Shown in pieces: positions 12,145 through 24,597 of a DNA stretch of 64,000 nt. The DNA lies in NCBI GenBank assembly GCA_905250125.1, contig CAJNOL010001094.1, positions 1-64,000 of the forward strand. The letters are read 5' to 3'. The notes under the pieces were generated by a model. That model had not been told where the DNA came from. It worked only from the letters and a program-made list of their open reading frames with translations, and ran no database searches. How positions within the stretch are numbered: the first letter of the stretch is position 1; each line of letters starts with the position of its first letter. The stretch comes from Rotaria sordida. Its lineage: Eukaryota > Rotifera > Eurotatoria > Philodinida > Philodinidae. The translations under genes were made by a program, and so were the position numbers.

Positions 12145-14637
12145 AGGATGAATATCAAGCAAATGTTCACATGCTGTATCAATCTGAGTCTAACAAGTAT
12201 TGCTCAATCAATACTAATGAATCTTATCTATGGAATCATGATAATTATCAGCATGTAATTGCAATTGATTTTCTTTGCGATATGTCTATGTTTATATTTT
12301 GTAGAATGAGCTAAAACATATTCAAAGCGCACCATGTGCAACCAAGGTGATTGTGACTGAAAAAACTTCCACTGACGAAGAAAGGTAAGCTGAACGAAAT
12401 GATCTATAGGTGCTGTTTCATTGTGATTTATTGACAACTACGAATGATCAGATTTATCTAAATTTTCAACGAGTACTTTATATCGAAATAGTTTCTCTAT
12501 TAAAGTCGTAGCACGAAAGAGGAGAAGAGTGATCGACTTACTCTGACCAAAATTGATTGATTATATTGCATTAAGGCCCCTAAAAAAACGTCAATTTTGG
12601 TTAAGTTTGTCGATTTTGTGATTTATAGTTTGTTAGATAGAGCTAAGTGACTACTTTCGAATGCACTATAGTTTATTGATTTTATGATGAGATTTAAGGA
12701 TATTGTACAGGCTTTTCTGAACCTCCCATAGGAGAAAATAAGGTTTCTTCTAAAAAGTTTGGGTTTTTCTCAAAATAGAATTTTTAATTTTTACGTTCCC
12801 TTGCGTCTCAGATTTCTCCGCCATTTTAAACGCTAGAAAAGTCGGGCTGGTTTTAAAATGTAGCCAATATGTGGCACTACAACTTATCAGAGTCGAATTT
12901 TTCGATTTCTTCATTAATTTTTATAAGAAACCAACTTTTCTGGATCTACCCCCCCCATTGGATTTTTCATATTTCATCAGAGAAATTCTCTAAGAAACAC
13001 AAGCTAGGAGAGAATCCAAAATCAGACCCTGTTAAGTTATTGCGCCACATATTGGCTACATTTTAAAATCAGCCCGACTTTTCTAGCATTCGAAATTTGG
13101 GACGCACGGAAACCTAAATTTTGACCCATAGCCTTATGCTAACTCTTCGTAGACTCAATGCGTCGAGCTAAAAATTTTACTGTGAGATGTCTAGCTCGAG
13201 ATACATCTCCACTGAAATTTTCATCATGATTGGATGCTCGAAAAAAAAAATTTCATTTTAGAGGGATGGCCCTTAAGAATTATTGATTTTGGTCAAAAAC
13301 TAGTCTTTTATAGTAACAAGAATAATTCACTATTCAAAAGCGATTTCAATTCTGCAGCTCTGCTTGTAAAATAAGGAAATATTCATATTGAAAAGTTTTC
13401 AACTGTAGTTTGATCGCTCGACAATGAACTACTTCATTTAGTCACATTTGACTGAAACGACAACTGTATTGAAATTCAAGAGTAAGAACTGCTATTAGAA
13501 TGATTTATTTGTTCATTTTCACTTTTGAGTTTGTCATCAGAATCTTGTTTCGAAATTTTGCAATGCTTTCAGACAAACAATCTTTATCACTAGTACTTAT
13601 AGAAATTTCGATTTTGAACTTACAAAAATGTATTCTTTTTAATGCTGATCAATCATCCATGTCGAAATGTGAAAAACCAGATAGATCACTTATGAACTTT
13701 TCAGTATGTTTTATTGTAGATTTTTTCGGGGAAAATGTATCTCGAATGTTTTCTGCTTTAATATCATTGTTAATTACCAAGGGGTAAAAAAAGCATACTT
13801 CTCCGTACTTCACATCTACAGAAGTATACTTTTTATCCTTTGTTAATTACTCAATATTCAAAAAAAATATAAATTGTACATATGAATATTCTCAATTGTA
13901 GTAAAATTTCTTCATCCACGCGCGAATGTGATGTTTGTTTCGTCGGAAAACCTAAACAAGAATTTTATCCTATATACAGTGAAACATGTGAACATAGTCG
14001 TCGTTATATTTGTAATTCATGTACATACGACAGTGTCAAAGTTATTCTCAATAGTGCTATGAGTAGCCAGATGCCATGTCCTGAAATAGACTGTTCGACA
14101 AAGTGGGATTCACATGAGATTCGTCGAGTACTCTTGGTTGCTAATGATAATTTATTGTTAAAAAAATATGATGCTTATCAAATCAGACAATACCTCGAAA
14201 ATGATGATAAGTTTTTTTGGTGTGCTCATGAATGTGGTTCTGGTCAATATCATTATAGAAGATCAACTCGAAATCCGAAAATAACTTGTATCTTATGTAA
14301 AAAAGATACATGTGCCTTTCATCGTATTAAGTGGCATGAAGGCATGACATGTAATCAATATGATCGATTCTACCCATCTAGAGATGCAGGTACACGCAAA
14401 TGGATTAAAAGATATTCAAAAAAATGTCCCGGATGTCAATCCAACATTGAAAAGAACGGTGGTTGTGATCATATAACTTGTCCAAAATGTCGATATCAAT
14501 TCTGTTGGGATTGTTTGGTCGACTATGCTCCATTTACAAATCGTTCGCATGTTCGACATAAAATCAGTTGTAAACATCATATAATCGGAAAACTTGTGTC
14601 ACCTGTTCGTTTTTTGAGTTTACGAAGGTCTCAATAA
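12145..14637 (+). CDS. RBR-type E3 ubiquitin ligase module, copy 1 (5'-truncated)
   Basis: RBR ligases take ubiquitin from an E2 on RING1 and pass it to a substrate through a RING2 cysteine. Exons 12145-12254, 12305-12384 and 13902-14637 match exons 7-9 of copy 2, the first two with identical lengths and all with identical phases. The last exon encodes RING1 (CDVC...CEHSRRYICNSC...CPEIDC), an IBR domain (CAHEC...CILCKKDTCAFH...C) and RING2 (CPGC, GGCDHITC, CRYQFCWDC), including the expected catalytic Cys in GGCDHITC. An ATG at 13882, in frame with this exon, would give a 251-residue RBR-only protein. Because exons 1-2 are dead and 3-5 missing, this is either a minimal ligase with a new start or a young pseudogene whose 3' exons have not yet decayed. 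Confidence 0.7.
12575..13272. mobile_element. TTAA-flanked inverted-repeat element in copy 1 intron
   Basis: 698 bases present in copy 1 and absent from copy 2. TTAA at 12571-12574 and 13273-13276 flanks the element, while copy 2 has a single TTAA at 22006-22009: a clean empty site. The ends are GGCCCCTAAAA and, inverted, GGGCCATCCCTCTAAAA. Inside, 44-base arms at 12832-12875 and 13044-13087 form an inverted repeat around GTAGCCAATATGTGGC. TTAA duplication points to a piggyBac-like mechanism; no transposase is encoded. Confidence 0.75.
13778..13839. mobile_element. 62-base hairpin element with 11-base target duplication
   Basis: Present in copy 1, absent in copy 2. TTGTTAATTAC occurs on both sides (13767-13777 and 13840-13850); copy 2 has one such site at about 22447. 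The insert is almost all inverted repeat: GCATACTTCT and AGAAGTATAC pair across a loop of about 16 bases. It is a very small non-autonomous element; the superfamily is not clear. Confidence 0.65.
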
Positions 14638-15215
14638 TCTCAAATGTACACAGTCTTATCGAACTAATTCAGCACTTGTTTAAAACATTCTTTTCAATAA
14701 TAGTCTAAGTTTTTTTTTCATCAATTACAAGCAACAAAAGTTACTGAGCTCATATGATTGTATTATTCCATTACTCAATTTAGTTTTTGAAATCTTCCTA
14801 AATATCATTGTTTGTTTTTAGTTTGGGGTATGTTTAAAAAAAGTACGAATATTTACATCTACACCTTAATAGATGTCTCGATTACGAAGATCTTCATAAA
14901 TAATTACCATTGGTCATCTTCGATTCGGAAATCATGTTTTAATAAATCATTTGAAAAGAATTTTGTCCTTTAAATATCCTTTGACATATTGAATAAAAGA
15001 TTTAATTTATGGTTTGACAATATTATGAGATGATGAATGCATAACTATTGAATAGTTTCATCAGATATAATCAATGAGTCAGATAATGTTTCATTAGGCA
15101 TCGGAAGTTCATCATTATCGTGTAACAAACGAACGAGACCAACATTGAACCATGAACTGAGAGAAGAAAAAAGCTCTTGATATATGTAGAATGTCATTGA
15201 GAGGACCATTTTTAA

Positions 15216-15395
15216 TATGATATTCGTACTAAAATCATTGATAGATCACTCAACGGAAAACCGATTTACGCTCATCTTCCTATTTACTTTCGACTAAATA
15301 GATCGGCAATTAATGGAATTACGCGTAAATTAAGAAGATTTTTGATTGAATGTTGTAAAGTGACAGGAGAAGATATCATTGTTCGATCAAGATGA
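15216..15395 (+). pseudogene. Orphan coding-like fragment, unrecognised
   Basis: Sixty codons are open from after a TAA at 15213 to a TGA at 15393-15395. The translation (for example LNGKPIYAHLPIYFRLNRS and KLRRFLIECCKVTGEDII) has balanced amino-acid use unlike the low-complexity frames around it. There is no ATG and no convincing upstream exon, so it looks like the 3' remnant of a gene. I do not recognise the family. Confidence 0.3.
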
Positions 15396-16707
15396 ATTTA
15401 AACTTTTGTCTGTGTTTGACAAACGATACGACAAAAAAAGAATATAAGACTAAACGTAAACATGAATATATAGACTCCAAAGACACGATTGAACTTCGAA
15501 TAAGCACGACCTACGCTGCACAGTCCATGAGTTGATATTGCCAGTAGATAATTGAATGACGAACTTATTCAATAAAATGTCTTGGTTTACCAGAACCAAC
15601 TATATAGTCTATTGTTATCATATCTTTAAGTATTCTAGAGACGTAATTATTTTTCTCGCTCGGTTACATTACTTCAAATGATAATTATTCAAAGTGCCGA
15701 GAGGAAAATAACGAGAGAAAGTATTTCTACAAAAAAATAAAATATACATTTGTGTGTGAATGTGGATGCGACTGTTTTTCTTCTCTTCATTGAAACTCAC
15801 ATACTCTCAATGGCATAGAATTGCGTGACAAATAATTAAACACATGAAACTTGATGCTTTTGTTGCAAGTACGAACCATTTTTTTTCAGAGTCTCACTTC
15901 ATGTTCAACACTTTACTGACAGTATTTTATCTGAACATTTTAAAATATATGTTCCCAAATGTAGTTTTACATGTTGAATCCAAAGAAACCATTTTTGGAC
16001 TTGTCAAGCAACAGAAACTGATCCAAATATCTGATGACATTGAACATTAAATGTCTTTCATCAATATTTTTCAAATCGAGGTTTTTTTCAGGTTTTAGCA
16101 CTTCAAGAGAGCTTGAAAACTTTTGAACACACTCACTGTTGTACAACTCAATGAGTTCTATTTAACCATATGAACATATTAGGGAAAAATTTGTTACATT
16201 TTTGAATTATTGGCACTTTATATAACAACGAAGTTTTAATAAGGAGAGAGAGAGAGAAAGAATTAGGACAATCATATGTTAGATATCTGGATATATCTGG
16301 TAAAAAAAAGACTGTTTCATAATGAACATGTGTCGGTACATATCAGGATTGTCAGATTAAAAAGTTATAAATCGAAATTTTGGCGATGACGATTCAGAAA
16401 TTTTTTATTTCAGTTTCGGAAAGTAGTAATTTGACATGTAAATAGAAATACTGTCTTTTTTTTTACTGAAATACCTTTTGCTCTATCAATATTTTATGTG
16501 AAAATTGTTAATGACATAGTTGTTTTTCTTCTTCACCTTCACTTATATTCACATTCAAATTCTCAAACTCATCAGTCGCGACTAAATCTAATTCAGTTTA
16601 ACATATTAGAATTATGATGCGAAAAAAGAAAAATTCTTCTGAAACTTCGAAATCTTTTTATTTTGGCTACACTGTTTATTCAAATGGTTTATTTTAATAA
16701 TATAGTC

Positions 16708-16817
16708 TGTTCAGTTAGGCTCTGAAAGGCTTTAAGTTCAAGAGAGCTTGTTAGAGCCCATCGGATCCGAGTCCGGAAATTCTTGGATCCGATGGACTCT
16801 AGAGCTTGTACAGTTAG
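16708..16817. mobile_element. Small hairpin element with BamHI-type palindromes
   Basis: Arms 16753-16771 and 16782-16800 pair around CATCGGATCC / GGATCCGATG. Near-identical direct repeats TGTTCAGTTAG (16708-16718) and TGTACAGTTAG (16807-16817) flank it and could be a target-site duplication. Non-coding. Confidence 0.4.
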
Positions 16818-17994
16818 TAATCTCAAAACTCTGTACTATATAATGATTACAGTAGTATAACGAAGATGTATTAATTACTGAAAAGACTAAGTTTCGAAGC
16901 TAGTAAAAGCTACAATTTAGGAGAAAAAACATAAAAATTCGGAATTTTTCCTATCATATTGGAAGATCTGACAACTCGAGTGCATATTCAATGGCATGAT
17001 CTAATAATTAAAGCATAGAATATCATGAGAAATATTTCACTAGTTTGTCTCATCTAAGCGTTCGTAATTGAACTTGCATTCGAATTAATGTACAATACAA
17101 CTAAGATAATCATATGAATCACATTTTTCATTGGACGAATCCGGATGCGAGCGTCGTTAGTAATACTTCTATCTCTTGCAGATCATCACCACAGGTGTGT
17201 TGATCTCTTTTGATACTGCATTCGATCGATCAGATTTGAAGAACAAAACGCTATAGAGCCTGAGTTTTTTTTTTGTGTAAATGTTCTTCATATAACGATC
17301 AACACATGAAACTCTTTCTTGTCACTTTTTAGCGTTATTCTCGAAACAATGAATTTTTCGGAAAACAAATTGATCAGTGTGATATTGAATGACGACTTTC
17401 TGTACACGATCCAAAATCATTCAAAATTACAGAACTTCTAAGTGAGAGACTACAATCTATCGTTCGTATGCAAATAAAAACTTCAAAGTAAAACACTATT
17501 AAAGATAGTTGTGATATACAAGTCTGTATATGTTGAATTGATGAATAGCAGTACTGTGAAAGTGACAGTCGAATGAATATTGAAAAAAGCAGAATGTGAG
17601 AGAGAGAGACAGCTGTGAAAATGAATTAAAACATCCAATTCCTTGCTGTAAGAATCACTATTCTAACTCGCCATTAAAAAATGACTTTGATTTTTGAATA
17701 TATATTCTTGTGAAAGAGTACGACTATATTTCGTAATACTAAATCAATCTTTTGTAACACTTTCTCTTAATAACTACATATATATGACTCATAGAAAATC
17801 GGTCGTTCGTCAACATGTATTAGATATAATCGTGCAGGTTATTAAAAATTGAGGTATGCAAATGTAATGCTTGAATGATTTTGTGCTCTTTGTACATGTT
17901 TGTTTCTTTTTATCGATATATATATTATATCGTCATTATCAATTCATTTTTCTTTCTAATCAACAACGTGCTTATGGTTATAAACGGATAAATA

Positions 17995-20900
17995 ATGGCT
18001 AATAGACATTCAAATAAATTACTAACTTCGGGATATGTCTGGAATCATTATGGTCCTGATAGATCAGTTGATAAAAGCCCAACTGGTATTATTATCCATT
18101 TAGGAAAAGAAGAGCGGTGAGTATTTTTGTTTTTTTGAATAATTTTTCTTAAGAACAAGATAGAGAGATCAGCAGTTTTCATTGTTAGAAAATGATAATG
18201 ATACATTGTATCACATAGGATAAAAGCTCATAGTAAAATGCCTGTAACTTCCAAACGGATAAAGTTAAAAATTTGGGTCGTGTAGGTTTTTTTTGTTTTG
18301 GAGTATCCATTGAAGGTATTAATGTACTGTCGAAAATCAAAAATTCACTATGGTGACCAGATGTGATACACTAGTTCCCAAAGAACTCTATTGTAAACTG
18401 GCAAGAAAACTTTCTAGAATACTCTGTAATATATAATTCAGTGCAATTTCATTACTTCTTTCTAGCAGTAAAAACAAGTTCTTTATCATGTTTCTATTCA
18501 GAATATCCTTACAATTCTTCTTTTCTTGCTGCTAATGGAAATAGTTCTATTAAAGTATAGTTTTGCAATAAGATTTCATTATAGAAAGGATGAATATCGT
18601 CGAATTTGAACGTATATTTAAAGTGACAGACAAAATTTTAGAGTACTTTTTATTTCATGATTTTCTCTATGAAGAATAGCTTGCGGAGGACAACTAAATA
18701 ATGATTTCGATAGCTCTCGAAATGAGCTGCAAGTCTATGAAGTCAAAATTCTATAAGACATGTATATTCGAATATTAATGACCGAAACTACTTTTTCCCC
18801 CGCGGACGAAATTTTAGAGCACTTTTAAAATTTTTTAATATTTTATTTATTTTTCGATTTTAAAGAATTATCAAAAACTCTTTTTCGGTGCTATTCAATG
18901 CAGAATTGAATGGACTATATTTTGGTAATAAGTAATTTTGAATATTATTAGTTCTGATTAAATAATATTAATTAATAAATATAGAAAAATTCTTGTTTTA
19001 ATTTTCAACTTTTAGGTACAACATTCGAAAGAACATTAAAAACTGAACAAAATGGTATATTAATTTTATCGAGATAATTCATTTTAGTAAGATTGTAAAT
19101 AGATTAGTATGAAAAACATCGTTAAAATTGTTCGTGAAAACTAAAAGCATTGTATCGATCGAATAATACGTCACACAGAAGTCAGCTAAGTCTCATTTTA
19201 AAGCATCAAGTCCGCTCTACAAAATAGACTATATTCCAAGTTTCAAAAGTGCCTTGTAGAGTTCATTCGTACTAAGATAATAGTGCGGTGGAGTAGTAAA
19301 TTTTACTAATCTATTTACAATCTTACTAAAATGAATTATCTCGATAAAATTAATATACCATTTTGTTCAGTTTTTAATGTTCTTTCGAATGTTGTACCTA
19401 AAAGTTGAAAATTAAAACAAGAATTTTTCTATATTTATTAATTAATATTAATTAATCAGAACTAATAATATTCAAAATTACTTTGTACCAAAATATAGCC
19501 CATTCAATTCTGCATCGAATGGCACCGAAAAAGAGTTTTTGATAATTCTTTAAAATCGAAAAATAAATAAAATATTAAAAAATTTTAAAAGTGCTCTAAA
19601 GTTTTGTCCGCTGGGGAAAAAGTAGTTTCCGTCATTAATATTCGAGTAATATGTCTTATAGAATTTTGACTTCATAAACTTGCAGCTCATTTCGAGAGCT
19701 ATCGAAATCATTATTTAGTTGTCCTCCGTAAGCTATCCTTCATAGAAAAAAATCATGAAATAAAAAGTGCTCTAAAATTTTGTCTGCCACTTTAGTACTC
19801 CAGTAAATCTTTCATCGTTGAGAAATCAACAAGTACAACAATCTTCATATGATCAAGGTTTGAAGTCATGGATTAATCATCAAGAACACAACAGAAATGT
19901 TCCTGGACTTAAAAAAATGGAGACATCTTCGTAAGAAGAATTAATTTGTTTGTTTTTTTTTTGAAAAATAATTGAAAAATGAATCTTTTTTAATCGTTTA
20001 GTTCTACAACACAGAAACTATCGAATAATTACTCATCAACAACTCAAGTCAATAATAGAACAACTCACAAACAACTATCACCAATAGTTTCATATAATTA
20101 TTCACCAGTGAAACAAATTCTTCATTCACATAATCATGATCAATATTCATTAACAAATTATCAAACATCTTCGTCTCATGACAGTTTCAAATATATTATG
20201 CCACTACAAGAACAAACATTTGATAAAGTAAAATACACCACACACAGAGTATTTGATGAAACAGATGTTTTTTATCATAATCTTGCTCGTGCAATACAAC
20301 ATCCTTCAGACATATTGTTCAATGAATCATTAGAACGATATCCTCGACAACACATGCCAGTAAAAAGTGATAATGATTTCAATCATATAGAACTAACTGA
20401 TATTCGATATATACTCAATCTTATTGAACAAGATTATCTTCATACTATTCAACCATATGTATCGGGTGTAACATTTAAAAAGAATAATGAAGATGATCAA
20501 GTTTTAGTTGATATTGGATCAATAGCACTAGCTACTATTGAAAAAGGTTCTTTTTCATCGTTGATTTTAAGATAAGAAAAAAAAAAAAAAACTAAAATTT
20601 ATTTTCAATCGAAGGTTACACAAGACAAACTGAAGATATATATCATCGACAAGTACCAGCACGCCGATATATTGACACAAATAGTTTTAGCTCATCTAAA
20701 AAAATGCATTCAAAAAATTCGTCTACCAAGGATCAACATTCATTAGTGAATAGAAGAAAACATAGAACACGACATAGAGGTCAGATATTATCATGCATTC
20801 ATAAGAAAAATATAAATTTAATAGTATTTTTATTTTCATATTTAGATGTGTCAGAATCATTCAATACAGTGGATGCGGAATCACAAACAGACAGTGAGTG

Positions 20901-23236
20901 AATCACATAAAAATCATTGAACAGAAAGTATTCATTCTGATCAATCTGCTAACTTTGAGTCTGCAATTTCGTCTGAAGATAAATCTCTAAATTATATATG
21001 TAAAATGGTCTCATGATCGTAAGAGATACAATATATTGCATAAAAACAGTGAATTTTCCTCAAAAATTTATTCTGAAGTATCAACAGCTAATTTGTTCAG
21101 AAATGAATGATTGTAAATATCTATTTTCTATGAGTATTGAGACAAAAATAACCTTTTATTAATCAGCAGTATGATGAAGGATGGGTTTTGTGAATATTAA
21201 TAGACATTTAAAGCATACTGTTAAAGATAGGGCATTACAAGTCAAGATTATTAATATACTTAGCACAAAGAAATTCGAACTCTTGATCGAATTTTCTCGT
21301 TTTTTCTATTGTGTTAAGCGTTTGAACTTGAACATTTGTTCATTCTTATATTTGTGCTGCCCTTAATCTATAAGTAATTGTTTAGTTATAATATCCGTGA
21401 GATTTGAATTCGATTTGATAATGAAGAAATTTGCCTCTAGGTGAAAGTCTATTTACGATGTATATAATAGAGCATGAAGAAAATATTGCTATTGATATGA
21501 GTTCATATAACCATGGAAAATATATGTGCATTACAAAGTCAGATAATAAAAAATTTGAATTCATTCATTTCTATTATAGACAATGAATATCAGGATTCTG
21601 ATTCCATGATGCATCAAATTGACTCCAGCGACTATCATTCAGCCAATCCTAATGAATTTTGTTTATGGAACCATGATAATTATCAGCATGTAATTTAAAT
21701 CGACTTTCTTTGCTACAAATCTAAGTTTATATTTTGTAGAGTGAGATGAAGCATGATCAAAACACACCATGTGAAGTCAATGTGGTCATGACCGAGAAAA
21801 CTGCTATTGTCAAAGAAAAGTAAGCTCGATGAAATGATCTATAGATACTGTTTCATTGTGATTTATTGACAATTATGAATGATCATGTTTGTCTGAATAT
21901 TCAACAAGTATTTTATATTGAAAGAATTCTTCTATTCAAGTTGTAGCATGAAAGAAGAGAAGAGTGATTGACATATTCTAATCAAAATTAATTGATCACA
22001 TTGCATTAAGAATTATTTATTTTGATCAAAAATTAGTCTTCTATAGAAACAAGAATAATTCACTATACGAAACTAATTTCAGTTCTATAGTTCTGCTTGT
22101 AAAATAAGGAAACATTCATATCCAAAATTTTTCAATCGTAATTTGACCGTTCGACAATGAATTACGTCATTTATATACACACTTGACTGAAATAGCAACT
22201 GCATTGAAATTGAAGCATAAAAACTGCTATTAGAATTGTTCATTTGTCCATTTTCACTTTTTTCAGACAAACAATCTTTATCACTAGTACACATAGAAAT
22301 TTCGATTTTGAACTTACAAAAATGTATTCTTTCTAATGTCAATCAATCATTCATGTCGAAATATGAAAAATAGATAGATTTTTTTCAGACAAAATATATA
22401 TCTCGAATATTTTTGTAGTTGTTAAATGTTTTCTATTTTACTATTATTGTTAATTATTCAATATCAGAAAAATTTAAATTGTACATATGAATATTCTCAA
22501 TTATAGTCAAATTTCTTCACCGACACGTGAATGTGTTGTCTGCTTCGTTGAACAACCTGAACGAGAGTTTTATCCAACATATAGTGAAAAATGTCGACAT
22601 ACTCGTCGGTATATTTGCAATAAATGCACATCCTACAGTGTTAAAACTATTCTTGATAGTGGTATTAGTAGTCGAGTGGCATGTCCTGAAATAAATTGTT
22701 TGGTAAAATGGAATTCAGACGAAATTCGTCGAGTACTCTTGGCTACTGAAAATAATTTATTATTGAGAAAATATGATGCTTATCTGATCAAACGATTCTT
22801 TGAAAATCAATTTAATTTTTTTTGGTGTGCTCATGAATGTGGTTCTGGTCAATATGATTATAGAAGATTAACTCGAAATTGGAAAATTACTTGTAGTCAA
22901 TGCAAAAGAGATACATGTGCTTTTCATCGTGTTAAATGGCATGAAGGTATGACTTGTGAACAATATGATCGATTGTATCCATCTAGTGATACAAGAACAC
23001 GAAAATGGATTAAAAAAAATTCGAAAAAATGTCCCAGATGTCAATGCAACATTGAGAAGGATGGCGGTTGTGATCATATAACTTGTCAAAAATGTCGATA
23101 TGAATTCTGTTGGGATTGTTTGATTGACTATTCTTCATTTAAAAATTACGCAAATGTTGAACATAAAATCAATTGTAGAAATCATCCAATTGGAAAATTT
23201 GTACTACCTATGCGTTTTCTTAAGTTTCGAAGGTAA
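17995..23236 (+). CDS. RBR-type E3 ubiquitin ligase, copy 2 (nine exons)
   Basis: Exons 17995-18116, 19796-19930, 20002-20546, 20615-20779, 20846-20893, 20925-20999, 21580-21689, 21740-21819 and 22507-23236 join in phase to 2,010 bases, 669 residues plus stop, with GT-AG introns throughout. The first ~430 residues are Ser/Asn/His/Gln-rich and probably disordered, with no domain I recognise. The last ~243 residues hold RING1 (CVVC...CRHTRRYICNKC...CPEINC), IBR (CAHEC...CSQCKRDTCAFH...C) and RING2 (CPRC, GGCDHITC, CRYEFCWDC); the Cys of GGCDHITC is the predicted catalytic residue. It is expected to act in the cytosol; substrate unknown. Oddities: a foldback element abuts exon 2, and the exon 5-6 intron would be only 31 bases (a later acceptor at 20978 is equally in phase). 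Confidence 0.85.
18621..19792. mobile_element. 1.17-kb foldback element with ~489-base terminal inverted repeats
   Basis: Arms 18621-19109 and 19304-19792 are nearly identical inverted copies of equal length, separated by a 194-base centre. The ends read AAGTGRCAGACAAAATTTTAG. TA at 18619-18620 and 19793-19794 is the likely target duplication, as for Tc1/mariner-class elements. No transposase is encoded. The right-hand TA plus the next G make the 3' splice site of RBR copy 2 exon 2. Confidence 0.85.
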
Positions 23237-23270
23237 TGATGATCTTAAATCGAAATCAATCTTATCAAAC

Positions 23271-24597
23271 GGACTTAAAATTTACTCAAGTTGTTCTTTT
23301 TCAATTATAATATAGACGTTTTTCTGGGAATTTCAAACATTAAAAGCTATCAAGTTCACGTTATTCTATTATTTCATAATTAAACTATGAAGAGAAATCT
23401 CTTCATATATCGACTGACTATAAAATAAATGACATTTGTTAATATTTTCATAATAACTTTCATTGACCGCATTGCTCAAGAGCAATCTTTAGCGTATAGA
23501 TGAAAAGAAGATATACATACACGCTCGAACTGCTTAGTCTTGTTTATTGTGCTCTATCAAATACTATCGATTAGATCGTTGTGAACAAAAAAAAATCAGT
23601 ATTGGCAAAACATCTTTTTTGAAGTTATCAGAGATTTTGAATAGATAAAATAAAGTTTTCTTGCAATTACAGTTAAATTTGTCAAGATTTGTAAAAACTT
23701 GAACAACAATCATTTATAAAACCGTAAGTATAAGTAAGGTTATTGCTGTATTTGAAAAAGATCACAACGACTACATCTAATACCATGTTTTTCTGCTTAT
23801 CAAGATGCAAGAAATTACGATTTAGTTAGAAAATTTTTGAAGTCTTACATTTCATTCACAATTTGACGTGCATTAGAGCTTTTTGCTGATGTTTCATTGG
23901 TCACAACTAGCGAATTCGTCCCTTTCTTTCTACTTAACTTATCTCATATCCATCCAGAACGCATGATATATCGAAGATAAATATCATCTTGACTACTAAG
24001 TTTTTCTTGTCTTAGATATTATCCGAGAATTTTATGAACAACAATCTCCAAAAGACTTTTTTTTTTACGGTGACATCTAATTTTGTGTTCATTTCGCTAT
24101 CGAATTGAGCACAAATCTAATTTATATGTTGAACTAGACTATCGGATATTTTTTATCTATAAAAAACGAAGACATTGTACTCTTTGTATCTAATACACGA
24201 TTTTTGTTTCTATGCGCGACTTATCGATCATTACAAGCGATCATAAGTTGAAGTTTCCTCAGCAAAAAATTGTATTCAATTGAAATTAGTCGTTGTTTTT
24301 ACCCTGAATTACTATATTAAGATCAATATTTCTATGATTGTTGGAATAGAAACTGATTTACTGAAATCAAGAAGAATAAGCTACATTCACTTTTGAGTAT
24401 ATCGTGCAAATGTTTATTATCTCAACTATTAATTGAAGGAATATATATTAAAAAGAAGTTATCTAATGAGCTGATGTTTAACGCTTCTATTCACCGATGG
24501 AATAGTGACTTATACACTTGAATTATGAATGAATTGCAATAGGTCGTACACAATAATTTATTGATACAAAAATTAGAATTGCAATGCTAAACAAAGG
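23271..24597. other. Intergenic region, nothing recognised
   Basis: About 1.3 kb of AT-rich sequence downstream of RBR copy 2. I see no open frame with domain-like composition and no repeat structure. Confidence 0.45.

Larger units (their letters stand above)
10083..14660 (+). repeat. Upstream unit of a direct segmental duplication (RBR locus copy 1)
   Basis: This block aligns in order with 17773-23270: 5' flank, exon 1, exon 2, exon 6, exons 7-9 and the intervening introns all correspond. Copy 1 lacks the region matching exons 3-5 of copy 2 and carries two insertions absent from copy 2. The two units are clearly diverged at the DNA level, so the duplication is not recent. Boundaries are approximate. 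Confidence 0.8.
14661..17772. other. Spacer between the two RBR copies
   Basis: No complete gene recognised. It contains one coding-like fragment (15216-15395) and one small hairpin element (16708-16817), listed separately. Short open frames near 15844-16050 have no recognisable domain. Confidence 0.5.
17773..23270 (+). repeat. Downstream unit of the segmental duplication (RBR locus copy 2)
   Basis: This is the counterpart of 10083-14660. It retains all nine exons and has the empty sites for both copy-1 insertions, but carries its own foldback insertion at 18621-19792. Boundaries are approximate. Confidence 0.8.
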
